This document shows positions 16,555-24,366 of a stretch of 64,000 bases of DNA, one piece after another. The notes under the pieces are model-generated. The model searched no databases, was not told the DNA's origin, and saw only the letters and a list, made by a program, of their open reading frames with translations. The position numbers and the translations under genes are program-made. The number at the start of each line of letters is the position of its first letter. The stretch's first letter is position 1. Source of the stretch: Luteimonas sp. YGD11-2 (GTDB lineage Bacteria > Pseudomonadota > Gammaproteobacteria > Xanthomonadales > Xanthomonadaceae). The stretch is from contig NZ_CP035376.1 in the NCBI RefSeq assembly GCF_004118975.1, positions 3,100,001-3,164,000 of the forward strand, read 5' to 3'.

Positions 16555-17394
16555 TCAGCCGTGGAAGAAGCGCCCGATCGCTTCGGCCACCGCCTGCGGC
16601 GTTTCCATATGCAGGTGATGTCCACCCGGCAGCACCACCAGCTCGGCCTGCGGCAGCAGGCGCGCGCGGCGGCTGCGGTCGGGCTCGGGCAGATAGGGCT
16701 GCGGCGGATCGGCGTAGATCACCCGGGTCGGGCATTCGATACCGGCGACGAGGTCGTCCACCTGCGCATCGGTCATGCGCACCATCGTCGGCACCGTGAG
16801 GCGCGGGTCGCTGCTCCAGGTGTGGCCGCCCTCGACATCGGCCAGCCCGCGCTCGACCAGCAGCCGCGCGACCGGCTCCGACAGCGCATTGGCATGCATG
16901 CGTGCACGCACCGCGGGCTGCGGGTCGACGAACACGCGCAGTGCCTTGCCGCGCAGCGCGCGCGTCGCCGACACCGACTCGCGCAGGCGCGCGGTGGTGC
17001 GTTCGGCCGTCTCCGGCAATGCGCCGAGTGCCTCGATCGCCACCAGCCGCTCCACCCGCTGCGGGCATGCCGCCGCCACCAGGCTGGCGATGCCCGCCCC
17101 CATCGAATGGCCGAGCAGCGCGAAGCGCTCCCAGCCCAGCGCATCGGCGATGTCGAGCACGTTGTGCAGTGCCCCAGGGAAGGTGTATTCGACGCCCGGC
17201 GGCAGGTGGTCGCTGCGTCCGTGACCGGGCAGGTCCACGGCGACCAGGTCGATGTCGCCCAGGTACGGCGCCAGCGGCACGAAGCTCGCCGCGTTGTCGA
17301 GCCAGCCATGCAGGGCCAGCACCTTCGGGCCGTTGCCGCCATTGCGCAGGCCGCGGATGCAGCCGGCGGCGATCTGCAGTTCGAATTCCCGCAT
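16555..17394 (-). CDS. alpha/beta-hydrolase
   Basis: A protein of 279 residues with the alpha/beta-hydrolase fold: ALHGWLDNAASF (oxyanion His-Gly), the GHSMGAG nucleophile elbow (Ser at about 103), an Asp-containing TRVIYADPPQPY region, and LPGGHHLHMETP with the catalytic His near the C-terminus. No signal peptide, so cytoplasmic. The ATG at 17394 is two bases after the hemH stop, so translation is probably coupled. Substrate unknown; pairing with hemH occurs in related genomes as far as I recall, without a known functional link. Confidence 0.9.
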   Translation of the reverse strand: MREFELQIAAGCIRGLRNGGNGPKVLALHGWLDNAASFVPLAPYLGDIDLVAVDLPGHGRSDHLPPGVEYTFPGALHNVLDIADALGWERFALLGHSMGAGIASLVAAACPQRVERLVAIEALGALPETAERTTARLRESVSATRALRGKALRVFVDPQPAVRARMHANALSEPVARLLVERGLADVEGGHTWSSDPRLTVPTMVRMTDAQVDDLVAGIECPTRVIYADPPQPYLPEPDRSRRARLLPQAELVVLPGGHHLHMETPQAVAEAIGRFFHG

Positions 17395-17396
17395 GG

Positions 17397-18410
17397 TCAG
17401 CGCGCGTCCATCGTCCAGCCGTCGAGCTCGCGCGCCACCAGCGCGGCGAGCGCATCGGCATGGCCGGGATCGGCATTGAGGCAGGGGATATAGCGCAACG
17501 TCTCGCCGCCATGTTCGCGGAACAGCTCGGCGTTCTGCAGCGCGATCTCCTCCAGCGTTTCCAGGCAGTCGACGGCGAAGCCCGGGCAGACCACGTCGAT
17601 GCGCTTGACCCCGCTGTCGCCCAGCGCGCGCATGGTGGCGTCGGTATAGGGCTGCAGCCACTTCTCGCGGCCGAAACGCGACTGGAAGGTCAGCATGATG
17701 CCGTCGTCGGCAAGCCCCAGCGCACGTGCGATGGCGACGGTGCTGGCGCGGCACTGCAACTCGTAGGGATCGCCGGCATCCACCACCCGCTGCGGGATGC
17801 CGTGGAACGAGAACAGCAGCTTCTCGCCGCGAGGCTGCACCTGCCAGGCCGCGCGGATCGAAGCAGCCACCGCTTCCACCCAGCCCGGGTCGAGGTGGTA
17901 GTCCTGCACGACGTGCACCGGCAACGCGGCACGTCGTGCAACGTCGTCGACGGAAGCCGTGGTGGTGGTCGAGTACTGCGGATACAGCGGCAGCACCAGC
18001 ACCCGGCGCGCGCCCTCGTCCTGCAGCCGCTCGAGCTCGCGGGCCAGCGACGGCGTGCCGTAACGCATCGCGTGCGCCACGCGGATGCCCGGCATGCGCT
18101 CGGCGACGCGTTCGGCCAGGCCGCGCGTATGGACCAGCAGCGGCGAGCCGCCCTCCATCCAGATATCGGCGTACAGCGCGGCCACGCGCTTGCAGCGCAA
18201 GGGCAGCACCGCACCGCGCAGGATCGGCTGCCACAGCAGCGGCGGCAGCGACACCACCCGGCGGTCCGAAAGGAACTCGAGCAGGTAGCGGCGCACCGCA
18301 TCGGGCGTCGGCGCTTCCGGCGTGCCGAGATTGACCAGCAGGACCGCGTCGTGGGCGCGGGAAGACGGTGGCGTCGTGGCGGACGCGGAGCTTGGCTGCG
18401 ACATGCGCAT
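17397..18410 (-). CDS. hemH: ferrochelatase HemH
   Basis: A protein of 337 residues inserting ferrous iron into protoporphyrin IX, the last step of haem synthesis. Signature blocks: VLLVNLGTPEAPTPDAVRRY at the N-terminus, VLPLYPQYSTTTTASV, the SFHGIP loop with the metal-handling His (about 206-211), and VVCPGFAVDCLETLEEI. Two in-frame ATGs (18410, 18404) are possible starts. It is transcribed leftward with the hydrolase gene and diverges from the SYLF gene. Confidence 0.96.
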   Translation of the reverse strand: MRMSQPSSASATTPPSSRAHDAVLLVNLGTPEAPTPDAVRRYLLEFLSDRRVVSLPPLLWQPILRGAVLPLRCKRVAALYADIWMEGGSPLLVHTRGLAERVAERMPGIRVAHAMRYGTPSLARELERLQDEGARRVLVLPLYPQYSTTTTASVDDVARRAALPVHVVQDYHLDPGWVEAVAASIRAAWQVQPRGEKLLFSFHGIPQRVVDAGDPYELQCRASTVAIARALGLADDGIMLTFQSRFGREKWLQPYTDATMRALGDSGVKRIDVVCPGFAVDCLETLEEIALQNAELFREHGGETLRYIPCLNADPGHADALAALVARELDGWTMDAR

Positions 18411-18491
18411 AGGATGACAGCTTCATCCACGGCGGACGTTCCAGCCGCGGATCGCAGCGGTCACCCGGGACAGCGATCGAAGGGCCATACC

Positions 18492-18520
18492 GCGGACGTT
18501 GCATCCGCCGCTCCGGCGGA
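18492..18520. repeat. paired alternative hairpins with GGACGTTGCATCC loop
   Basis: GCGGA, CGTTGCA, TCCGC forms one small hairpin, and the overlapping TCCGCCG, CTC, CGGCGGA forms another, so the two are mutually exclusive. The first shares its GGACGTTGCATCC centre with the hairpin at 36122-36144. Both lie in intergenic DNA. A related CGGCGGACGTTCCAGCCG occurs about 60 bases upstream. Possibly a short dispersed palindrome. Confidence 0.45.
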
Positions 18521-18615
18521 GCCCGGGAATCCTCAGACCCGATTCATTTCTGCGATCCTACCTTCACGTGTCGCGGAACCCCGGTTCCGCCCGCCAACGC
18601 ACCCGGAGCTTCCCG

Positions 18616-19515
18616 ATGACCCAGTCCCGCCGTCCCGTCCGCCTGCTGCTTGCCGCCACCCTCGCGCTGTCGCTGGCGGCCACGGCCGCCCATGCCGGCC
18701 CGCGGGAGGACGAGCGCGCGCTCAACGCGGTGCGCGTGCTGACCGAAGTGCAGGCGATCCCGGAAAACGCGATTCCCGACAAGCTGCTCGACGAGGCCCG
18801 CGCGATCGTCGTGGTGCCCGACACCATCAAGGCCGGGCTGGTGATCGGCGGCCGCCGCGGCCATGGCGTGATGGCGGTGAAGTCCCCCGACGGCACCTGG
18901 TCGCAACCGGCCTTCGTCACCCTGACCGGCGGCAGCATCGGCTTCCAGGCCGGCGTGCAGTCCGCCGACGTGGTGCTGGTGTTCCGCAACGACCGCAGCC
19001 TCGACAGCATCGTCAACGGCAAGATCACCCTGGGCGCCGATGCCGGCGTCGCCGCCGGGCCGATGGGCCGCAACGCCGCCACCGCCACCGACGGCCAGCT
19101 CAAGGCCGAGATCTGGTCGTGGTCGCGCGCGCGCGGGCTGTTCGCCGGTGTGGCGCTGGATGGCGCCGTGCTCAGCATCGACGACCAGGCCAACCAGGCC
19201 GTCTACGGCGGCGGCACCACGCCGCGGATGATCTTCGAGAACCGCACCCCCAACCGCGCCGCGGGCCCGGTGGTGGACTTCCGCGACCGCCTCGAGGAAG
19301 CCACCGCCATCGCCCGCGCCAACCGTGGCACCGAAGGTGCAGGCCAGGTCGCCTCGCAGCGCGCGCGCGCGCCCGCGCCGGCGCCCGTGCAGGACACCGC
19401 GACGCAGGCACAGCCGCAGGCGCTGGATCCGGCCCGCACGGAACCCGCGCCGTCCGCATTCGAGCCGGTCGGCGAGAGCGAGATCCGCGCCGAACCGCTC
19501 GACGGCACCTGGTAG
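18616..19515 (+). CDS. SYLF (Ysc84-like) lipid-binding domain protein, exported
   Basis: A protein of 299 residues with a signal peptide (about 1-27, ending TAAHA). The SYLF/Ysc84 domain spans about 45-215: [56 protein letters not shown] and [20 protein letters not shown], the typical glycine-rich elements. The C-terminal 70 residues are a disordered Ala/Pro/Gln-rich tail. ATG 18616 has GGAG eight bases upstream; the longer frame to 18499 lacks a signal. The domain binds phosphoinositides in eukaryotes; the bacterial role is poorly known. Confidence 0.88.
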   Translation: MTQSRRPVRLLLAATLALSLAATAAHAGPREDERALNAVRVLTEVQAIPENAIPDKLLDEARAIVVVPDTIKAGLVIGGRRGHGVMAVKSPDGTWSQPAFVTLTGGSIGFQAGVQSADVVLVFRNDRSLDSIVNGKITLGADAGVAAGPMGRNAATATDGQLKAEIWSWSRARGLFAGVALDGAVLSIDDQANQAVYGGGTTPRMIFENRTPNRAAGPVVDFRDRLEEATAIARANRGTEGAGQVASQRARAPAPAPVQDTATQAQPQALDPARTEPAPSAFEPVGESEIRAEPLDGTW

Positions 19516-19606
19516 CCGCGCGACTGAACGCGGCCACCCGCAACCGGCAACGCAGCCATGCGATGGCTGCTATCCTGCAGCCCAATACGTATCAGGCAGG
19601 CGCGTC

Positions 19607-19834
19607 ATGGGTAGTTTCAGCATCTGGCACTGGATCATCGTCGCCCTCGTCGTGCTGCTGGTGTTCGGCACCAAGAAGCTGCGCGGCGCCGGGCGCGATC
19701 TCGGCGAAGCCATCAAGGGCTTCAAGCAGGGCATGAGCGACGACGACACACCGTCGGCCCGCATCGAACAGCGTCGCACGGAGACCGTCGCCGACGGCGA
19801 CCGCAAGCGCGACCGGGACGACGCCGCTCGCTGA
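19607..19834 (+). CDS. tatA: Sec-independent translocase subunit TatA
   Basis: A protein of 75 residues: short N-terminus, one membrane helix ([20 protein letters not shown]), then the amphipathic helix [19 protein letters not shown] and a charged tail. The FGTKKL hinge is the TatA hallmark. Multimers form the pore for folded twin-arginine substrates. Starts the tatABC cluster; 21 bases precede tatB. The ATG at 19607 matches the family start. Confidence 0.96.
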   Translation: MGSFSIWHWIIVALVVLLVFGTKKLRGAGRDLGEAIKGFKQGMSDDDTPSARIEQRRTETVADGDRKRDRDDAAR

Positions 19835-19855
19835 CCGCGCGCGTCGCGCCGCCCC

Positions 19856-20314
19856 ATGTTCGACCTCAGCTTCGCCGAAATCCTGGTGATCGCCGTCATC
19901 GCCCTGGTGGTACTGGGGCCCGAGCGGCTGCCGCGCGCCGCGCGTTTCACCGGCCTGTGGGTGCGCCGTGCGCGCGGCCAGTGGCAGTCGGTGCGTTCCG
20001 AGTTCGAGCGCGAGCTGGCCGCCGAGGAGCTCAAGCGCAACCTCGACCAGGCACGCAGCGCGATGCGCGACGCCGACCGCGACATGCGCGGCGCCGAAGC
20101 CGCGGTGCGCCGCGAAGCGCAGGAGCTGCGCGACGGCCTGACCCCGGGCACGGCCACGACCGCAGCGAAGCCTTCCGACGCCGGCACCGCATCGACGGCA
20201 CCCGACGTGGCATCACCCACGGTCGCGACGGCCGTGGACAGCGCCAGCGGCACGGTGGCCGAGCCGTCCACTCACCCCAGCGAAACGACCGCGACCGATG
20301 GCCAACGACGCTGA
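19856..20314 (+). CDS. tatB: Sec-independent translocase subunit TatB
   Basis: A protein of 152 residues with the TatB N-terminus MFDLSFAEILVIAVIALVVLGPERLPRAAR cut here into its parts: acidic Glu 8 in a membrane helix and the LGPERLP hinge. An amphipathic and coiled-coil region (about 30-100) follows, then a Thr/Ala/Ser-rich disordered tail (about 100-150). TatB with TatC recognises twin-arginine signals. The last 17 bases overlap tatC. Confidence 0.94.
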   Translation: MFDLSFAEILVIAVIALVVLGPERLPRAARFTGLWVRRARGQWQSVRSEFERELAAEELKRNLDQARSAMRDADRDMRGAEAAVRREAQELRDGLTPGTATTAAKPSDAGTASTAPDVASPTVATAVDSASGTVAEPSTHPSETTATDGQRR

Positions 20315-21053
20315 GTCATCGGCCGACGCCAGCCTGCTCGACCACCTGATCGAGTTGCGTTCGCGGCTGCTGCGCGCGATCGCCGGCCTGATGCTGGTGT
20401 TCGTCTGCCTGCTGCCGTTCGCCAACCGGCTGTATGCCTGGCTGGCGCAGCCGCTGCTCGACAAGCTGCCGGAAGGCGCGACCCTGATCGCGGTGGAAGT
20501 CGCATCACCGTTCTTCGCGCCGTTGAAACTCGCGTTCTTCGTCGCCCTGATCACCACCATGCCGTGGCTGCTGTACCAGCTGTGGGCCTTCGTCGCGCCC
20601 GGGCTGTACCGGCGCGAGAAGCGCCTGGCGATGCCGCTGCTGGCCTCCGCACTGCTGCTGTTCTATGCCGGCTGCGCGTTCGCGTTCTTCCTGGTGCTGC
20701 CGGTGGTGTTCGGCTTCCTCACCGCGGTTACCCCCGACGGGGTGGCGATGATGACCGACATCCACGCCTACCTGAATTTCGTGCTCGTGATCTTCCTCGC
20801 CTTCGGCCTCAGCTTCGAGCTGCCGGTGGCGATGGTGATCCTGGTGCTGATGGGCTGGGTCACGCCCAACCAGCTGCGCGAGTCCCGCGGCTACGCCATC
20901 GTCGGCGTGTTCGTGATCGCCGCCGTGGTCACCCCGCCCGACGTGGTCTCGCAGCTGATGCTGGCGATCCCGATGTGCCTGCTCTACGAGGCAGGGCTTA
21001 TCGCCGCGCGCATGCTGGTGCCGGCCGACGGGCGCGCCGCCGAGGAATCGTGA
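20298..21053 (+). CDS. tatC: Sec-independent translocase subunit TatC
   Basis: A protein of 251 residues with six membrane helices, the TatC core. Conserved elements: LLDHLIELRSRLLRAI in the N-terminal cytoplasmic end, EVASPFFAPLKLAFFVAL, PGLYRREKR, and FGLSFELPVAMVILV. It carries the signal-peptide binding site. The start lies inside tatB, and the stop overlaps the GTG of the RDD gene (GTGA), so the cluster is tightly coupled. Confidence 0.96.
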   Translation: MANDAESSADASLLDHLIELRSRLLRAIAGLMLVFVCLLPFANRLYAWLAQPLLDKLPEGATLIAVEVASPFFAPLKLAFFVALITTMPWLLYQLWAFVAPGLYRREKRLAMPLLASALLLFYAGCAFAFFLVLPVVFGFLTAVTPDGVAMMTDIHAYLNFVLVIFLAFGLSFELPVAMVILVLMGWVTPNQLRESRGYAIVGVFVIAAVVTPPDVVSQLMLAIPMCLLYEAGLIAARMLVPADGRAAEES

Positions 21054-21775
21054 CCGCCGCGCGGCCACCGATGCCCGCGCCGATACCCGCCACTGCCGTT
21101 CCTGCTCACCCGGCGCCGCTGCTGCATCGCTGGGCCGCATGGTCGCTGGATGCGTCGCTGGTGGCGGCGGTTTCACTGGCGCTGGTCGCCACGCCGCTGG
21201 CTGCGCGCGTAGGCGTGCTGGACACGGCGCTCGCGGTCCTGCTCGACGCGATGCTGCAGCCGATGCTCGCCGCACTGCCCGGCCTGCCGACGCCGGCACA
21301 GCTGCTGGCGGATGACGCCATCCGCGTCGCCGTCAGCCAGCTCGCCTCGGCGCTTGGCAGCGTGCTGCTGCTACCGCTTGCCGCGTTTGTGCCGCTGTTC
21401 TGGCTCTACGCCAGCGCCTTCGAATGCCGGCATGCAGCGACGCCCGGCAAGCGCGCACTGCGATTGCGGGTGGTCGATGCGCAGCGCGTCGGTCCGGTGC
21501 GTTGCCGCCGCCACGCACTCCGACAGGCCGCCGGCCTGCTGTCGTGGCTGAGCGTCAACCTCGGCCACCTGATGGCGGTGCTGCCGCCGCGCCACCAGGC
21601 GATGCATGACCGCATTGCCGGGCTGCGCGTGGTGACAGAGACGGATGCGGCGCTGTCGCGCTGGGCACAGGCATGGCTGTGGCTGCAGGCGGCGCTCGTC
21701 TGCGCCGTACTGGCCATGTCGATCGTCGCGCTTCAGGCGCGGGTCGATGCGGCGCTGGTCCGCGCGCTGGGTTGA
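21050..21775 (+). CDS. RDD-family membrane protein
   Basis: A membrane protein of about 241 residues. The RDD signature is visible as LHRWAAWSLDASLVAAVSL near residue 26 (Arg, then Asp in the first helix), ATPGKRALRLRVVDAQ in the middle and HQAMHDRIAGLRVV late. Four hydrophobic segments are predicted. The GTG at 21050 overlaps the tatC stop and follows GAGGAA; ATG 21071 is the alternative. Function in the family is unknown; co-transcription with tatABC is likely. Confidence 0.82.
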   Translation: MTAARPPMPAPIPATAVPAHPAPLLHRWAAWSLDASLVAAVSLALVATPLAARVGVLDTALAVLLDAMLQPMLAALPGLPTPAQLLADDAIRVAVSQLASALGSVLLLPLAAFVPLFWLYASAFECRHAATPGKRALRLRVVDAQRVGPVRCRRHALRQAAGLLSWLSVNLGHLMAVLPPRHQAMHDRIAGLRVVTETDAALSRWAQAWLWLQAALVCAVLAMSIVALQARVDAALVRALG

Positions 21776-21806
21776 CGCACGGCGGCACTGCGGCCGCCAC
21801 CTGCAA

Positions 21807-22679
21807 TCAGAGTTCGATGCCGGAACTCGCGGTGCTGCGGTCGATGGCGCCACCGGCGCCCGGGGCCAGCATCTGCGACCAGGCGGTGTAGATCGAGCCG
21901 ATCACCACCGGCATCAGCACCGCCATCAGCGCGATCTGCCCGATCAGTGCGCCGACCAGCACGCCGCCGACCAGCCCGAACAGGGCGCCGACGACCTGCG
22001 CGGCCACGCTCATCAGCACCGCCACCACGAGCGTCAGCAGGATGAACACCAGCATCGCCGGCAGGTTGCGCAGGCAGGCGCGGAAGCTGCGCGCCATCGC
22101 CGCGAACGCGGGGCGGCCCTCGAGCATGATCTGCGGCGAGGCGACGAAGGTGTAGAAGTACACCGCGATCACCAGCGCGATCACCAGCAGCATCCACAGC
22201 AGCAGGCGCCCGGCCGGCAGGCCGGCGAACACCTCGGGGTCGGGATTGGCCTGGCCCTGCGCGGCCTCCATTGCCGCCGCCAGCGTCTGCAGCTGGTCGA
22301 TGCCGACCATCAGCACCAGCAGCAACACCGCGGCGATGCCGAATGCGATCTGCGGCACCAGCTGCGCCATCAGCGGCAGGGTGCGGCCGTTGCGGAAACC
22401 TTCCAGCAGGTGCGCGGGCGACGCGGCGCCATCGCGGTCGACCTGGTGCATGGCGAAGACGAACCCGCCCAGCAGCACCGGCGTGAGCAGCATGATCAAC
22501 GCCTGCAGGCCCAGGAACATGCCCGGTGCGGCCTCCGCCAGCAGCAGCGGCAGCCCGGTCACCAGCCCGAGCACGGCGCCGGTTGCCAGCAGCCCGGCCG
22601 GTGCCTTGCGCAGCAGCCCGAAACCGCCCAGCAGCCATTCCGCGCCGGCCCCTGCGGACACCTTGCGCACGTCACTCAT
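21807..22679 (-). CDS. BPSS1780-like membrane protein
   Basis: A polytopic protein of 290 residues with about six membrane segments (GLLATGAVLGLVTGLPLLLA, ALIMLLTPVLLGGFVFAM, LPAMLVFILLTLVVAVLMSV and others). The N-terminus MSDVRKVSAGAGAEWLLGGF and the HQVDRDGAASPAHLLEGFR element recall the BPSS1780 group of uncharacterised membrane proteins. GGGAG precedes ATG 22679. It follows the amidotransferase gene by 13 bases on the same strand. No function is assigned. Confidence 0.78.
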   Translation of the reverse strand: MSDVRKVSAGAGAEWLLGGFGLLRKAPAGLLATGAVLGLVTGLPLLLAEAAPGMFLGLQALIMLLTPVLLGGFVFAMHQVDRDGAASPAHLLEGFRNGRTLPLMAQLVPQIAFGIAAVLLLVLMVGIDQLQTLAAAMEAAQGQANPDPEVFAGLPAGRLLLWMLLVIALVIAVYFYTFVASPQIMLEGRPAFAAMARSFRACLRNLPAMLVFILLTLVVAVLMSVAAQVVGALFGLVGGVLVGALIGQIALMAVLMPVVIGSIYTAWSQMLAPGAGGAIDRSTASSGIEL

Positions 22680-22692
22680 CGCCTGTTGCTCC

Positions 22693-23442
22693 CTATCGTC
22701 CGCCTGGCACCGTGCCGGCACGACCGCGCACAGTGTACGCGTGGCGCACGAACCGACGCAGCACATCGCGCGCATGCGGCGCGGCCGACACCGACTGCGC
22801 CAGCACAACCGGATCGGTACCTTCCGCGCGCAACGCATCGGCACGCGCACGGATGTAGCCGCGCATGTGCATGGCGGAGAATTCCGGATGGAACTGCACG
22901 CCCCAGGCCTGGTCGCCGAAGCGGAAGGCGTAGTTCGGGTCGTGCGCAGCGGTGGCCAGGCACTGCGCACCCTCGGGCAGGCGGCGCACGCTCTGCAGGT
23001 GGGTCGCCTGCGCGGCGAACGGCGACGGCAGGCCGGCGAACAGCGGGTCCGTGGCGGCGCCTCCGGTGGTTTTCACCTGCACCGTGCCCATGCCGCGCCC
23101 TGCCGGGTTGTCGGTGACCTCGCCGCCCAGCGCATGCGCCAGCAGCTGGTGGCCGTAGCAGATGCCGAACACCGGGACGCCCAAGTCCACTGCGTCCTTC
23201 AACCACTGCGCGGCGCGTTCGCTCCACGGTTCGCGGTCGCTGACCATCGCCCCGGAGCCGGTGACGATCACGCCGATGCGATCGGCAGGATTGGGCAGGG
23301 TGGCACCGGATTGCGCATCCACGGTGTCCACCGCACTGGCACGCAGGCCGGCGGCCACGCGGATCCAGTGGTCGAAGCCGCCATGGCGGCGCATGGACGC
23401 GATCGGACGTCCGGTCTCGAGGATCAGGAAGGAGGCGGTCAT
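22693..23442 (-). CDS. class I glutamine amidotransferase-like protein
   Basis: A cytoplasmic protein of 249 residues with the class I amidotransferase triad: Cys in VFGICYGHQLLAHALGG (about residue 92), and His and Glu in WGVQFHPEFS (about 180). It looks like stand-alone GuaA-type or gamma-glutamyl-peptidase-like amidotransferases, which release ammonia from glutamine or hydrolyse gamma-glutamyl bonds. No synthetase domain follows. The start at 23442 begins MTASFLILETG; longer frames lack family sequence. The substrate cannot be told from sequence. Confidence 0.88.
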   Translation of the reverse strand: MTASFLILETGRPIASMRRHGGFDHWIRVAAGLRASAVDTVDAQSGATLPNPADRIGVIVTGSGAMVSDREPWSERAAQWLKDAVDLGVPVFGICYGHQLLAHALGGEVTDNPAGRGMGTVQVKTTGGAATDPLFAGLPSPFAAQATHLQSVRRLPEGAQCLATAAHDPNYAFRFGDQAWGVQFHPEFSAMHMRGYIRARADALRAEGTDPVVLAQSVSAAPHARDVLRRFVRHAYTVRGRAGTVPGGR

Positions 23443-23738
23443 GTGCGCCGCATGATACTGGCGCCCCATGATGCGATTGCATGGTGTGCGGGGACGCTGC
23501 GATCGCGTCTGCGGAACGTAGCCGTTGATGACCTTCAAGAAAGCGCTGATGCATCCGGCGGTGGCATCGGTGGAGGCGAGCAGTCGCGTGGTGGCGCCCC
23601 GCCGGGTATTTCCCCGGGCCGACCGCGTTCGTCGGCGTCAGACCCGGTTCCTCTCCACCTCCAGTCGTGATGGGGACAGCCGGACTATCCGGGCGCTCGT
23701 GGAGGGCTTCGTTGATGTTGCGCGCTGCCCGTCTCGCG

Positions 23739-23835
23739 CACCGCGGCGTGTGCTCCCCCGGCCGGAGTCCGCGTCCAGCTACCACGGCCGGCCGCCGGCC
23801 ATCCATGGCCGGCTGGGAGCACACGCCGCGGTGCA
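23739..23835. repeat. dispersed palindromic element, copy A
   Basis: Perfect 20-base inverted arms (23739-23758 and 23816-23835) enclose a core that matches, as the same or reverse strand, copies at 24094-24205 and 35566-35669. The shared core includes GCCGGCCATCCATGGCCGGC, itself a 9+2+9 palindrome, and CCGCGTCCAGCT. The arms of this copy differ in sequence from the other copies yet are fully complementary, as expected if the stem is kept by selection or by inverted copying. Confidence 0.75.
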
Positions 23836-24025
23836 CGCGACGGGCTCCGACGCTCGTCGGCTTCGGTGTGGAGGGCAGCAGCGGTGCCGCTCACGAGGCC
23901 GTGGCACGGGCGGCGGCCGGCCCAGCCGCCGGTTCCGGTTGTGACCGCCTGTGCTCGTGCCTCCAACAATTGCGGATGGAGATGGACAACGGCTCAGCCG
24001 AAGTCGTCGGTTGCCATGGCGACCT

Positions 24026-24055
24026 GACGTTCTTTGACGTTCTACGACGTTCTTC
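24026..24055. repeat. tandem decamer repeat, three units
   Basis: Three adjacent 10-base units read GACGTTCTTT, GACGTTCTAC and GACGTTCTTC. They adjoin the flank shared by palindromic copies B and C, where copy C keeps only one similar unit (GACCTTCTTC). Intergenic; no coding role seen. Confidence 0.7.
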
Positions 24056-24093
24056 GCTGTTGCTCTTCGTCCCGACGCGACGACAGCTTGGAG

Positions 24094-24205
24094 CCCGCCG
24101 CGGACGCAGGGGGATGTCCAGAGCCGGCCATGGATGGCCGGCGGCCGGATGTGGGAGCTGGACGCGGAGATATCCGGCTGGGCATCCCCCTGTGGCCGCG
24201 GCGGG
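24094..24205. repeat. dispersed palindromic element, copy B
   Basis: 26-base arms at 24094-24119 and 24180-24205 pair at 23 of 26 positions. The core matches copy A and, in reverse orientation, copy C; similarity to copy C extends left to about 24047. One arm pair is C-G here where copy C has G-C, a compensatory difference. Confidence 0.75.
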
Positions 24206-24334
24206 CAGCCGGGACTCTCGACGAGCCGCATCTCGATCGGCGAAGAACCACGCACTGCAGGCGCTTGGAAGGACCGTCAGGCTCTGATCGCGAACGGGAG
24301 GCCCCGGACATCCCCTCACCCGCCTGCGGCGCAA

Positions 24335-24356
24335 CCTCTCCCGCGCGCGGGAGAGG
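24335..24356. repeat. 22-bp perfect palindrome after GspE-type gene
   Basis: CCTCTCCCGCG followed directly by its reverse complement, ten bases beyond the stop of the leftward gene. It is of the same CTCCCGC-GCGGGAG kind as those at 27168, 27279, 59479 and 59619. No T-tract follows on the minus strand, so it is not a classical terminator. Confidence 0.65.
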
Positions 24357-24366
24357 GGTACGGCGC

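Larger units (their letters stand above)
23443..24366. other. gene-free repeat-rich region
   Basis: About 920 bases with no convincing gene; open frames here have Arg/Pro/Ser-rich translations and no ribosome sites. It holds two copies of a dispersed palindromic element (23739-23835 and 24094-24205), a tandem decamer (24026-24055) and a 22-base perfect palindrome (24335-24356) close to the end of the GspE-type gene. Confidence 0.7.

Noticed and set aside
23525..24287. open frames in the gap before the GspE-type gene
   Set aside because: Translations run through palindromic elements, are rich in Arg/Ser/Pro and have no ribosome site; treated as non-coding.
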